DNA of 64,000 nt from Bin90 sp965214635 (GCA_965214635.1 OZ243964.1:2418001-2482000), one strand, 5' to 3'. Shown: positions 16,904 to 25,731, numbered from the stretch's first letter. Notes: generated from the sequence alone by a model not told the origin. Translations and numbers: made by a program.

Positions 16904-19093
16904 TTACTCACTTGCAACTCGATTACAGATGAGCAAGTCTGCGCGGTCTCCCCACTTGCCGAGGAATCTGCGGTAGTTCTTGAGGCTAAGCTCATCGCGC
17001 TCGGCATCGGCAAGCTCAGACCAGACACGATGTTCGTGACGGATGACCGGCATTGTCGGGTCGGCAACGATCCTGTAGCCGCGTTCCTTGAACTGGAAGC
17101 TGAAGTCTAGGTCTAGGTTGCGATAGAACCTGAAGGTCTCGCGGGGCAAGCCCACACCGGCTAGGCAGTCCCTGCGAAATGCGAAGCAGTATGCCTGCAT
17201 GGCGTCCATCTCGCCAGCCTCGCCCTCGCCATCGTGGAAGTGGTGCAGATTGACGGTGCGCAAGCCGAAGGGGCCGGTAACGCCGATGCTGTCGTCTTCG
17301 AGCGCACGCTCTATCGATGCGAATATGTCGCCGCACACCTCTACGCTGGTGTCGAGCATAACCACAATACTGCCGAGGCACTGCTTGAGCAGGATGCTCT
17401 TGACCGCGCCCTCCCCCAATGCGTGGTCGGTGTGGACTATGCGGATGCGGGCGTCGTCTGCGGCGGCGGCTTCCAGCCATTCGTCCGTGCCGTCGGTGGA
17501 GCCGTTGTCCACCACGACCACTTCTGCGCTGCGGTCGCCGAGCCATTTGAGCGCACTGCGGACACACCGCTGCACATCGGCGAGGTAGTTGCACGCTACG
17601 ATGCCCACGGATATATCGTGTACATCCGGTTCGTCGACGAGAGAAGGCACTTCTGCCGCCGAAGAGTAGGCGTGCCAGCGCTCTTCGCGCTTCTCCCAAG
17701 CGGTCTTGGGGCGCACGAGCGTTGCAACGCTGCTATCCTGAACCACGAAGCCGGCGTAAGCCAGATCGCTGCGGATGGAATCGGCGGTTGCGTAATCGCG
17801 GCGGCGGCGATGCTCGGTACGGCTGACTATCTGATGCGTAACTGCGTCCGGCACGGTGTATGACTGCGCCACATCGTCCAAACCCAACCCGAGCACTTCG
17901 TCGAAATACAAGAGCGCCTTCAACTTGACCTGACCGGGCAAGTCAGAGTGCGCCAGTTCCCATGTGAGCGCAAGCGCCCCCGGCATGTTCAAGTTGTCGT
18001 TGACTATCGCCGTGAAGCGGTCTTGCCATTGCGATGCGACGGCGTATGCCTGCTCATCGAGCGCGGGCAGCAAGCTCCACTGCCACACCATATTGCGGAG
18101 GCGTAGCAGTGCGCGTTGCGCCGCCTTCAACGAGGTAAATGTGAAGTTCAGCCGGCTGTCGTACTGCGCCGTTAGGCACAGATAGCGGAACGCAAGCGGG
18201 TCTATGCCCTGAGCCTCTATGTCGGACAGGATGAACGAGTTGCCCATGGACTTTGCCATCTTCACGCCGTCGGCGAGCAGGTGCTGCCCATGCGTCCATA
18301 TGCTCACGACCGATTCGCCCGTAAAGCCTTCGCTCTGAGCGATTTCACCCTCGTGGTGGGGGAAGATGTTGTCCACGCCGCCGGTGTGGATGTCGAAGCG
18401 CCTGCCAAGATACTTGATGGACATAGCAGAGCATTCTATGTGCCAGCCGGGGAAGCCTTCACCCCAAACGCTTTGCCACCGCAGCACGCGTCCGGGTTCG
18501 GCGGCTTTCCACAGCGTGAAGTCGCGGGGGTCGCGCTTGAGAGGGTCGGCATCCACGCGCACAGCCTCGAGCAGTTCAGCGTCGGATATGTTGCCGGAGA
18601 GCTTGCCATAGTCGCCGAACTTTGCCACCTCGTAATACACATTGCCATCGACTTCGTAAGCCAAGTTCTTTTGCGCTAGAGATTCTACTATCTCCAGCAT
18701 CTCCGGCACATGGTCGGTCGCCTTGGGAAACGCCATCGCGGGGAGGATGTTCAGCTTCAGTTCGTCTGCGAGGAAGCGCTCGGTGTAGAATTGTGCGATC
18801 TGTGCGGGCGTTTTGCCTTCTGCAATTGCAGCAGCTATCACCTTGTCTCCGCCCTGCTCGAGCACCTCTTGGCGCATGTGCCCCACATCGGTGATGTTCT
18901 TGATGTGCATCACACGCAAGCCGTTGAGTTCGAGGACACGGCGTATCCAGTCTGCCATCAGGTACGAGCGCAGATTGCCGATATGCGCATCGCGATAAAC
19001 CGTAGGGCCGCAGGTGTACATCTTGACCACACCGGCCTCGACCGGGCGCACCTCGTCAATTCGTTTGGTGAGCGTATTGTAAAGCCTGAGCAT
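16904..19093 (-). CDS. cysS: Cysteinyl-tRNA synthetase fused to a GT2 glycosyltransferase domain
   Basis: A single 729-residue frame. Residues 1 to about 475 are a complete CysRS: zinc Cys in YTCGPTVY, the HIGH-like DAHIGN, the zinc ligands in IECSAMS and PHHEGE, the KMAKSMGN loop near 270, and a C-terminal helical region. Free-standing CysRS is about 460-490 residues, so about 240 residues are extra. From residue 491 the protein is a family 2 glycosyltransferase: VGIVACNYL, VVVVDNGSTDGTDEW, VTGPFGLR and an acidic LDLDFSF segment. The usual metal-binding NxD/DxD position reads DTS (581-583), so activity is uncertain. No stop or new start lies between the parts. It is unlikely to be an assembly error, because the frame is unbroken and a terminator follows. 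Confidence 0.93.
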   Translation of the reverse strand: MLRLYNTLTKRIDEVRPVEAGVVKMYTCGPTVYRDAHIGNLRSYLMADWIRRVLELNGLRVMHIKNITDVGHMRQEVLEQGGDKVIAAAIAEGKTPAQIAQFYTERFLADELKLNILPAMAFPKATDHVPEMLEIVESLAQKNLAYEVDGNVYYEVAKFGDYGKLSGNISDAELLEAVRVDADPLKRDPRDFTLWKAAEPGRVLRWQSVWGEGFPGWHIECSAMSIKYLGRRFDIHTGGVDNIFPHHEGEIAQSEGFTGESVVSIWTHGQHLLADGVKMAKSMGNSFILSDIEAQGIDPLAFRYLCLTAQYDSRLNFTFTSLKAAQRALLRLRNMVWQWSLLPALDEQAYAVASQWQDRFTAIVNDNLNMPGALALTWELAHSDLPGQVKLKALLYFDEVLGLGLDDVAQSYTVPDAVTHQIVSRTEHRRRRDYATADSIRSDLAYAGFVVQDSSVATLVRPKTAWEKREERWHAYSSAAEVPSLVDEPDVHDISVGIVACNYLADVQRCVRSALKWLGDRSAEVVVVDNGSTDGTDEWLEAAAADDARIRIVHTDHALGEGAVKSILLKQCLGSIVVMLDTSVEVCGDIFASIERALEDDSIGVTGPFGLRTVNLHHFHDGEGEAGEMDAMQAYCFAFRRDCLAGVGLPRETFRFYRNLDLDFSFQFKERGYRIVADPTMPVIRHEHRVWSELADAERDELSLKNYRRFLGKWGDRADLLICNRVASE

Positions 19094-19182
19094 CGAATAA
19101 ATCCCCTACCATCCTATGAGAGGGTCAGCACATATTCAATTCTACATTGAAGACACGGGATTGTCTAACTGACAGCCGTCCG

Positions 19183-19237
19183 GATAGCGTTTCCATTCAG
19201 GTGGTTGATTCGTAGGATGAGGCACAAGACATCATGT
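19183..19237 (+). mobile_element. Isolated insertion-sequence end
   Basis: The sequence starting GATAGCGTTTCCATTCAGG matches, over about 50 bases with few differences, the reverse complement of the right end of the element at 61804-62869, including the part just upstream of its transposase start. No transposase or second end is seen nearby, so it is a remnant. It lies between the Uma2 gene and the cysS fusion. Confidence 0.8.
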
Positions 19238-19291
19238 TGAGCGAGTCTGAAAACGCCGGTGTTCAGGCTGCTGACCCCGATGTCTGCAATG

Positions 19292-20155
19292 TCAGCCGTT
19301 CTGGAGGCGGCGGATTTCAGCTTCCAGCTCCAGTATGCGCGCTTCGGCTTGGAGGCGGGCGTCTTGTTCGCGTAAGCGCTCTGCCCGTTCCCGGTCAGCG
19401 CGGGCTTCGGCTTGGAGACGATCGGACTGTTCCTGTAAGCGCTCTGCCTGTTCTCGGTCGGCGCGGGCTTCGGCTTGGAGACGATCGGACTGTTCCTGTA
19501 AGCGCTCTGCCCGTTCCCGGTTGGCGCGAATGTGCTCGCTGTCAAATGTGGCGATGTGCTGTCCCGTCGCAGGGTCGTACCATCCTAGCTCACCGTTCTC
19601 CCAGCGCAGATACAGGTTCAGCACGGCACTGTATCCTTGCAGCGAGCCGTCCGCCAATTCGGTAATGGCGATGGGTTCGTACCTGCCGTTTACCAGTCGG
19701 TCGCCAGCCAGCCTTGTACCGTGGGACTGACCGGTTTCATCAAACCGCCAGTACTCCGGGATGCCTAACGCTGCATAGGCTACCCGCTTCTCCCCGGTGT
19801 CAATGTGTCCAGTGTGGGGAGAGGCTATCTCCAGCACAAAGTCTGGGGGCTTGCCCTGCTCTGAGATGATGTAGCCATTGCGTTGGCGGAATGCCGCTAT
19901 GTCCACATTAAAGGCTATCAGCAGATCGGGGTAGTGGCTACCGGTTATATTCTGGATGAGATGCGTGACCAGATAGTGATTGCCGGTTACTATTGTGGTT
20001 TTCGGGTAGCCTAGTTTCCGGGCGACATGATGGGCATTGCCAGTGGCTGCTAGGTGTTTGAAGAGGGTCATATTGTCGGGTTGCCATGGTGGGTCGGGCA
20101 GACGGAAGTCATCCGCTATGCGTAACTTCGTAATGCGGGTGTTGGCGGTGGTCAT
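19292..20155 (-). CDS. Uma2-family putative endonuclease with repeated coiled-coil tail
   Basis: A 287-residue protein. Residues 1 to about 205 are a Uma2 (DUF820) restriction-endonuclease-like domain: YPDLLIAF, DFVLEIASP, GEKRVAYAALGIPEYW and SAVLNLYLRW fit the family's PD-(D/E)xK core. Residues 210-287 are a charged coiled coil built of a 21-residue unit (RERAERLQEQSDRLQAEARAD) repeated about three times. Uma2 genes are common in cyanobacteria and Chloroflexota in many copies and their role is unknown. The gene lies next to an isolated insertion-sequence end. The start ATG 20155 has GGAGG upstream. Confidence 0.88.
   Translation of the reverse strand: MTTANTRITKLRIADDFRLPDPPWQPDNMTLFKHLAATGNAHHVARKLGYPKTTIVTGNHYLVTHLIQNITGSHYPDLLIAFNVDIAAFRQRNGYIISEQGKPPDFVLEIASPHTGHIDTGEKRVAYAALGIPEYWRFDETGQSHGTRLAGDRLVNGRYEPIAITELADGSLQGYSAVLNLYLRWENGELGWYDPATGQHIATFDSEHIRANRERAERLQEQSDRLQAEARADREQAERLQEQSDRLQAEARADRERAERLREQDARLQAEARILELEAEIRRLQNG
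19339..19530 (-). repeat. 63-base tandem repeat inside the Uma2 gene
   Basis: Units starting at 19376, 19439 and 19502 are spaced exactly 63 bases apart and are nearly identical, with a degenerate partial unit before them. They encode the 21-residue coiled-coil repeat, so copy number can change without breaking the frame. Confidence 0.9.
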
Positions 20156-20264
20156 GGAGGACCTCCGAAGTTGTTTGGTATGACTGTGCTGCGTAACTTC
20201 GTGGTGTCATTATAGCAATGCTCGATCCTGAAAGATAAGCGTATTGGATAATGAGTGATGCCGG

Positions 20265-21713
20265 TCATTCGGAGACAGTCATCACGCGCAGCATGTTGGT
20301 GCTGCCGGGCACGCCGATTGGCAAGCCCGCCACCAAGACGATGTTGTCGCCCACTTCCACGCTGGGGATATTGCGCGCCTGCTCCTTGCCTATTGCGAAG
20401 AAGTCCTCTACCGACTGCATCGGCGACACGGTAACGGGAATTACGCCCCAACGGATGGTGAGCCGCCTGCGCGTGAACTCGGACGGCGTTAGCGCCAGTA
20501 TCGGCTGCGATGGGCGATAGCGGGACACTCTGCCGGCAGTGGCGCCGCTCTCGGTGAATGCCACGATGAGGCTTGCGTCTATCTGATGCGCTGTGCGGAC
20601 TGCATCGTAGCTAATCGCATCGTCGGTGCGCTGATGTTCGGTCTGCTGAGCATTTGCCATCAGGATGTCGCGATATGGCAGCGCAGCCTCAGCCTCCAGC
20701 GATGTTTGCGCCATCACCTTGATAGCCTCAATCGGGTAAAGCCCTATGGATGTTTCGCCAGACAGCATGATAGCGTCCGTGCCGTCGAATATGGCGTTCG
20801 CCACATCGGTAACTTCGGCACGCGTAGGCACCTGAGATCGCACCATCGATTCCAACATCTGCGTGGCGGTGATGACCGGCTTGCCCACAGCGTTGCACCG
20901 CGTTATGAGGTGCTTCTGGATGACTGGCACGCGCGACAATGGCACTTCTACGCCCATGTCTCCGCGCGCAACCATGATTGCGTCGCTGGCGTCTAATATG
21001 CTCTCGAAGTTCTCCAACGCCTCCGCCCGCTCTATCTTGGAAATCACCATGCAGTCTGGGTCGTGGCGGTCGATGATTTGGCGCGCCTTATGGACATCGG
21101 TGTCGGTGGTAACGGTGGACAGCGCCACGAAATCGGCGCCGAGCTGTGCGGCAAAAGTGAGCGCTTCCTCGGCGCGCTCGTCTGGGAACGGCTGAGAGGG
21201 TGCTTTGCCGGGCGTGGTTACGCCGCGCCGTTCGGTCAAGCGCCCGCCGATAATCACCCGACAGTGCACATCGACATCTTCTATGCGCTCCACGCGCAGC
21301 TCCAGCAGCCCGTCGTCGAGCAGTATGGGGCGATTCACTGTGGCGTCGCGGTGTATGCCGGGCGGCGCAACTGACACGAGCGCTTCGTTGCCGACGATGT
21401 CGCGGCTGGTCAGCGTGATAGCCTCGCCCTCGCGTATGTCCAGCACACCGGGGCTGACTGGCCCGGTGCGATACTTAGGCCCTGGCACATCCACCATTAT
21501 GCCCACAGGGATGCGAAGGCGCTCCGACACACGGCGCACGCGATCGAAAGCTACGGAGTGCGTGTTCATATCCCCGTGCGACATATTCAGGCGCGCGATG
21601 CTCATGCCCGATTGCACCAGCGCTTCTATATTGGCTTCTGATTCCGTTGACGGGCCAAGCGTGCAGACAATTTTGGTTTTGGGGAACTTCCTGTTCGGGT
21701 TCGAATAAAGCAT
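20265..21713 (-). CDS. pyk: Pyruvate kinase
   Basis: A 482-residue glycolytic enzyme converting phosphoenolpyruvate and ADP to pyruvate and ATP. Visible motifs are TKIVCTLGPSTES at the N-terminus, MSIARLNMSHGD, the active-site block VISKIERAEALENF with MVARGDMGVEVP, and NAIFDGTDAIMLSGETSIG. The extra C-terminal PEP-utiliser domain found in some Firmicutes is absent. The frame is open from 21770, but ATG 21713 gives the family N-terminus and is preferred. Confidence 0.95.
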   Translation of the reverse strand: MLYSNPNRKFPKTKIVCTLGPSTESEANIEALVQSGMSIARLNMSHGDMNTHSVAFDRVRRVSERLRIPVGIMVDVPGPKYRTGPVSPGVLDIREGEAITLTSRDIVGNEALVSVAPPGIHRDATVNRPILLDDGLLELRVERIEDVDVHCRVIIGGRLTERRGVTTPGKAPSQPFPDERAEEALTFAAQLGADFVALSTVTTDTDVHKARQIIDRHDPDCMVISKIERAEALENFESILDASDAIMVARGDMGVEVPLSRVPVIQKHLITRCNAVGKPVITATQMLESMVRSQVPTRAEVTDVANAIFDGTDAIMLSGETSIGLYPIEAIKVMAQTSLEAEAALPYRDILMANAQQTEHQRTDDAISYDAVRTAHQIDASLIVAFTESGATAGRVSRYRPSQPILALTPSEFTRRRLTIRWGVIPVTVSPMQSVEDFFAIGKEQARNIPSVEVGDNIVLVAGLPIGVPGSTNMLRVMTVSE

Positions 21714-21979
21714 GGCATCACCACTTTCCGAAACACAAAACCTCTGCCTAGTGCACTTGCATCTAATCATACACCAGCAGGCATGCTACATACTAGGGCG
21801 CATGCTACATAAAAGTATGTCGTGCACATCGGCGTTCAACTCTACACAAAATTAGAACCGTATACGCCTATAAGTGAAGTTTCATTAAGGAATATCATTG
21901 ACGCAAATCTACACAAAGTACACAGAATGCGGCTCTGTTGGGAGATGATGCAAGCCTGACATGAAACGGGCGGCTTACG

Positions 21980-22684
21980 ATGTCATTAAGACTACTCTAC
22001 GAATTGCAGCAACTGGACTCTGTGCGGGCGGAGGGACAGGCGGCGTTGGACGAGGTGCAGGCAGCGCTTTCAGACAACAGGCGCATTGTTTCTGTGCAGC
22101 ATCAAGTGGAGCGGGTCCGAGCGCAGTACACCAAGCAGAGCACATTGCGCCGCGACGCTGAACTTGCGTTGCAGCGAATAGAGACGCGAGAGCAGGAGAT
22201 AGAAGCGCGGCTATATGGCGGCGCGGTAACCAATCCGCGCGATCTGGGCGCACTGCAAGAGGAGCAGGCCATGCTGCAGCGCCGCCGGTCGGATGCTGAG
22301 GATACGCTGCTAGAACTCATGGTTATAGCAGAGGAGTTGCAAGATCTGCTTACTTCCGGAGAGCGTACACTAGCGGCGCTAGAAGAGCAGAGACGCCAGC
22401 GTATCCCACGCCTTCAAGACCAAGAACGAATGCTCAACGGCGAACTAGCTGCACTCAACAGAGATCGCGAAGCCTTGTTGCCGCAGATTGAATCACACCT
22501 GCTCGCCTTGTACGAATCGCTGCTGTCGACGCGAGGCGGTCAAGCAGTCAGCAGGGTGGACGCCATCCGGAGCATGTGCGAAACCTGCCGCGTAACCTTC
22601 CCCCGCTCAGACCTGCGGCGCATCCGAAGCGAAGGCGCCATCGTTCAGTGCAACAATTGCCGCCGCATACTTTATTTGGAATGA
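21980..22684 (+). CDS. Coiled-coil protein with C-terminal zinc ribbon (DUF164/zf-RING_7 type)
   Basis: A 234-residue protein. Residues 1 to about 180 form a long charged coiled coil. Residues 195-234 hold a C4 zinc ribbon with MCETCRVTF and QCNNCRRILYLE. This family (CT398-like) is widespread and often sits near rnpB or ribonuclease genes, as here. The CT398 structure suggests a tethering or secretion-related role, but the function is not settled. The recombinase-like gene follows after 7 bases, so the two are probably co-transcribed. Confidence 0.88.
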   Translation: MSLRLLYELQQLDSVRAEGQAALDEVQAALSDNRRIVSVQHQVERVRAQYTKQSTLRRDAELALQRIETREQEIEARLYGGAVTNPRDLGALQEEQAMLQRRRSDAEDTLLELMVIAEELQDLLTSGERTLAALEEQRRQRIPRLQDQERMLNGELAALNRDREALLPQIESHLLALYESLLSTRGGQAVSRVDAIRSMCETCRVTFPRSDLRRIRSEGAIVQCNNCRRILYLE

Positions 22685-22691
22685 GTTCACC

Positions 22692-24038
22692 ATGCGAGCA
22701 ATCGGATATTACAGAATACGCAGTTCCCACCATCACGAAACTCCCGAGCAACTCGAAGCCAGCTTCTATGAGTACTGTGAGAGTTACTTGCATCAGCCGA
22801 TAGCGCTATTTGGTGATGTGCAAGCCGAGAACGAACACGGTTCGCAGTTTCCCGAATACGACAAAATGCTGGAGTACATCAACAGTCCTCAGAGCAACTT
22901 CCTCGTCATAATACCGGACACTACCCACCTAGGGACGAATTTGGAGGAAGTCGTAAGGTCTATGCTTGCCATTGAAGCGACGGGATGCAAGATAATCTGC
23001 AACGACGACATGCCGGATCCTTCGCAGAACGCGCTGGAGTCGCTGGGCATCCGTGGCGTGTCGAGAGAGCGTAGCCGCCGCATCAAGAAGTCCATGCGCG
23101 AGCGGGCGGTGATGGGCAAGGGCTTGGGCAAGCCGCCATATGGCTATCGCAACGGCGCGGACGGCACACTGGAGATTGTGGCGGAAGAGGCTCCGATTGT
23201 AGAACTTATCTATCACAAATACACATCCGAGGGTCTTGGCTTGCGGCTCATAGCACAGTATCTGAACGAGCGCGACATCACCACTCGGCGCGGCGGGCGC
23301 TGGAACATGGTTACCATCCGAGACATCCTGCGCAACCCGACCTACATGGGGACATACACGCGGTTCGGGTTGAGGCTGCCCAAGAGCCACCCTGCGATAA
23401 TCCCGCCGCAGACCTTCCGCGCCACCCAAGACCAGACGCGTGCACGGCGTCCATCTGGGCGCTCAATCAGCGCACAGCCGTTCCTGCTCTCCGGGCTTTC
23501 ATACTGCGGCTACTGCGAGAACAAGATGATGGGCGTTACGCGCAGGCAGTCTTGGCGACGAAAGGACGGGCGCAGCGCACGCGGCGTGTACCGCTATTAT
23601 CAGTGCCAAACGCGCAATAACCAGAGCCTGTGCGGCTACCACACATGGCGCGCATCCGCATTGGAACAAGCGGTGTTGACACAATTGGCAGACAGCATCA
23701 GCGCTCACGCAGCGGTAGATGGCGGTGTGGCTGCGATGGCAGAGCACAGCGAAGAGATGCGGGCGGTATGGGAAGAGCGCATCCGAAACGCCGAGCGCCG
23801 CCTGATGCAGAACCTCAAGCGCGTTGCGCGCGGCGAGTTGGGGCTAGGCGCTCTGACCGAGCATCTCCACGATCTTGACAAGGCGCGCGCCGACGCAGAA
23901 AACCCGCCCGAGTCGGTGGATGCCCGCGAAGTGCTAGACCGATGGGACACCCTCGAGTTCGCAGAACGGCAGGCGTTCCTACATCGACACATTGCCAAGA
24001 TAGTGGTCTTGGACGACTCGATTCAGGTGATGACATAG
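22692..24038 (+). CDS. Large serine-recombinase homologue with degenerate catalytic domain
   Basis: A 448-residue protein with the layout of large serine recombinases: a resolvase-like N-terminus (1-145), recombinase domain (KGLGKPPYGYRNG onward), a zinc-ribbon domain (SYCGYCENKMMG ... YQCQTRNNQSLCGYHTW) and a C-terminal coiled coil. The catalytic region is altered. The expected YARVST reads YYRIRSS, so Arg stands at the nucleophile position, and the expected K-LDRLSR reads IPDTTHLGT, losing the conserved arginines. The DNA-binding parts look intact. It sits 7 bases after a housekeeping zinc-ribbon gene and 125 bases before rnpB, with no visible attachment sites, so it looks domesticated rather than mobile. 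Confidence 0.85.
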   Translation: MRAIGYYRIRSSHHHETPEQLEASFYEYCESYLHQPIALFGDVQAENEHGSQFPEYDKMLEYINSPQSNFLVIIPDTTHLGTNLEEVVRSMLAIEATGCKIICNDDMPDPSQNALESLGIRGVSRERSRRIKKSMRERAVMGKGLGKPPYGYRNGADGTLEIVAEEAPIVELIYHKYTSEGLGLRLIAQYLNERDITTRRGGRWNMVTIRDILRNPTYMGTYTRFGLRLPKSHPAIIPPQTFRATQDQTRARRPSGRSISAQPFLLSGLSYCGYCENKMMGVTRRQSWRRKDGRSARGVYRYYQCQTRNNQSLCGYHTWRASALEQAVLTQLADSISAHAAVDGGVAAMAEHSEEMRAVWEERIRNAERRLMQNLKRVARGELGLGALTEHLHDLDKARADAENPPESVDAREVLDRWDTLEFAERQAFLHRHIAKIVVLDDSIQVMT

Positions 24039-24146
24039 CCGCCCTGCGCCCGATGCGTTGTTCAGCGGCGCACATAAGCGATACCTCGATGCCCTACCCT
24101 AATGGCTCTCAAGGTTATTCTGCGCACACAAGCACATGGATGAAAA

Positions 24147-24155
24147 TGCTACAAT
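24147..24155 (+). promoter_or_regulatory. Extended -10 promoter for rnpB
   Basis: TGCTACAAT, an extended -10 element, ends 9 bases before the first base of RNase P RNA, which is the right distance for transcription to begin at the mature 5' end. Confidence 0.65.
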
Positions 24156-24163
24156 GGTAGCGT

Positions 24164-24525
24164 CAAGGAGGCTGGGCGGCCGCTCCGTCCGTATCATGGG
24201 CGGGGAGGAAAGTCCGAGCTCCACCGGGCAGGATGCCCGCTAACGGCGGGGCGGGGCGACCCGACGGAAAGTGCCACAGAAACATACCGCCCACGCACCA
24301 TAGCGTAGGTAAGGGTGAAAAGGCGCGGTAAGAGCGCACCGCCTTGATGGTAACATCAAGGGCTAGGCAAACCCCATCCGGAGCAAGGCCTAATAGGGGG
24401 ATATGGACGCCCGACCCTTCCCCGGGTTGGCCGCACGACCTCGTCGGCAACGGCGGGGCTAGATAGATGGCCGCCAACGGATGCGCATGCACCCGTCTAC
24501 AGAACTCGGCTTACAGGCCTCCTTG
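24164..24525 (+). ncRNA. rnpB: RNase P RNA (bacterial type A)
   Basis: The catalytic RNA of RNase P, which trims tRNA 5' leaders. The universal core is present: GAGGAAAGTCCGAGCTCC near 24207 and the matching 3' block AGATAGATGGCCGCC ... ACAGAACTCGGCTTACAGG. P1 forms between CAAGGAGGC at the 5' end and GCCTCCTTG at the 3' end. The CACAGAA and GGTAAGGGTGAAAAGG segments fit P8-P11 of type A molecules. Ends are set by the P1 pairing. Size, about 360 nt, is normal. Confidence 0.96.
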
Positions 24526-24657
24526 GCAGCGCCTGCCCACGCACAGATTTGCAAGACCGATTGCGCCTGAAAATGCGCGTTCTCAACTTGCAGCAGCGCA
24601 CACTTGAAGACCCCAAGACGACCATTCCGTACATTAGGGTGAAACACATTCATCCTG

Positions 24658-24690
24658 CTCCCTCTCTCTGACGGGAGGGTTTTCTTTTTC
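24658..24690 (+). terminator. Weak hairpin with T-run between rnpB and tRNA-Trp
   Basis: CCCTC and GAGGG can pair around a 10-base loop, followed by TTTTCTTTTT. The stem is short, so this is a modest candidate. Confidence 0.4.
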
Positions 24691-24720
24691 ACTGCCGACT
24701 GAGAATGCCCGAAAACGCAA

Positions 24721-24750
24721 TTGACTGAACTGCCCTAAAGGAATTAAAAT
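24721..24750 (+). promoter_or_regulatory. Promoter for tRNA-Trp
   Basis: TTGACT and TAAAAT are separated by 18 bases. The -10 box ends 16 bases before the tRNA, giving a short leader. This is the best two-box promoter seen in the window. Confidence 0.65.
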
Positions 24751-24766
24751 AGCCTAGTATGCTTGC

Positions 24767-24843
24767 AGGAGCGTAGCTCAGTTTGGTAGAGCATCGGTCT
24801 CCAAAACCGAGTGTCGCGGGTTCGAATCCTGCCGCTCCTGCCA
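24767..24843 (+). tRNA. tRNA-Trp (anticodon CCA)
   Basis: A 77-base tRNA with a perfect 7-base-pair acceptor stem (AGGAGCG / CGCTCCT), D-loop TTTGGTA, anticodon loop CTCCAAA giving CCA, and T-arm GCGGGTTCGAATCCTGC. The 3' CCA is encoded. No other tRNA was noticed in the window. Confidence 0.97.
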
Positions 24844-24844
24844 A

Positions 24845-24869
24845 GCCCAAACGCTGGGCGTTCTGTTTC
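24845..24869 (+). terminator. Terminator after tRNA-Trp
   Basis: GCCCA / TGGGC forms a 5-base-pair stem with a 5-base loop directly after the tRNA, followed by GTTCTGTTT. It is short but well placed. Confidence 0.45.
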
Positions 24870-25044
24870 CTCCCATCTCCCCCTCTTGCGTCCCTGTGCG
24901 CCATCATCGCTCCCTATCCGCCAAAGCGCTGATGCTCTTTTTTGCCAGAGGTAGCGCCCCTTGAATTGCGCCGCTGATTTGGCATATATTGCATACTAAT
25001 TTTGCACAAATAGACTGATTGCGTGCGGGTGATTTTGGAACATC

Positions 25045-25731
25045 ATGCGGCGGCTCATCGCAGCTACCGGAACACATCTGACGGACAAGGCTATGCAGCA
25101 TTCGGATTGGCGGGACGCTCTCGACCGCGAGGGGATAGATGCGCTACTGGTAGAGCGGCGAACGGATATGGGCGTCCTAGATGCGCACGCTTTGCCACAT
25201 CTGGCTCTGCTTGCGCTGGAAACGCTCGCACCCAACGACGCCAAGAACTTCGTCGAGCAGTGCGGCGAGTTGGAGCTGCCGGTCATCGCGCTGGTGCCTC
25301 GCGGAATGATGTCCGGCTTCGACCTGCGGCTGGGTGCGGACGACTTCATCGTCAGCCCGCCGGATGCCGACGAGTTGCTGCTGCGCGTCAAGCAGACGCT
25401 GCACCGCACACGCGCTGAACAGCCTGACGATGTGATACGCACAGGCAACCTCGTCATCAACCCGTCCACATACGAGGTATCGCTGCGAGGCAAGCCAATC
25501 AATCTGCGCTTCAAAGAGTACGAGCTGCTGCGTCTGTTGGCGACCAACCCCGGTCGCGTCTATTCACGCGATGTGCTGCTTTCCAGCATATGGGGCTACG
25601 ACTACTTCGGAGGCACACGGACGGTGGATGTCCACATTCGCCGCCTGCGCAGCAAGATAGAGGATGTGGACCATTCCTACATCGAGACGATATGGAATGT
25701 GGGATACCGCTTCCGGGACTTCGGAGCGTAG
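25045..25731 (+). CDS. Atypical OmpR/PhoB-type response regulator without the phospho-acceptor Asp
   Basis: A 228-residue protein. The C-terminal half (about 130-228) is a winged-helix DNA-binding domain with LRFKEYELLRLLATNPGRVYSRD, TVDVHIRRLRSKIE and VGYRF. The N-terminal half has the receiver fold but not its chemistry. The acidic pocket is absent, and the expected PDLVLLD strand reads PHLALLALE, putting Ala57 at the phosphorylation site. The protein should therefore work without a histidine kinase, as orphan regulators such as GlnR do, and no kinase gene is nearby. ATG 25045 is taken; ATG 25093 is an alternative. Confidence 0.85.
   Translation: MRRLIAATGTHLTDKAMQHSDWRDALDREGIDALLVERRTDMGVLDAHALPHLALLALETLAPNDAKNFVEQCGELELPVIALVPRGMMSGFDLRLGADDFIVSPPDADELLLRVKQTLHRTRAEQPDDVIRTGNLVINPSTYEVSLRGKPINLRFKEYELLRLLATNPGRVYSRDVLLSSIWGYDYFGGTRTVDVHIRRLRSKIEDVDHSYIETIWNVGYRFRDFGA

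Noticed and set aside
19339..19530. Regular 63-base repeat that might be taken for a CRISPR-like array
   Set aside because: There are no unique spacers; the repeats are in frame and encode a coiled coil.
20152..20451. Minus-strand 99-codon frame overlapping the end of pyruvate kinase
   Set aside because: It is an alternate frame of the pyruvate kinase gene joined to intergenic DNA, with no ribosome site.
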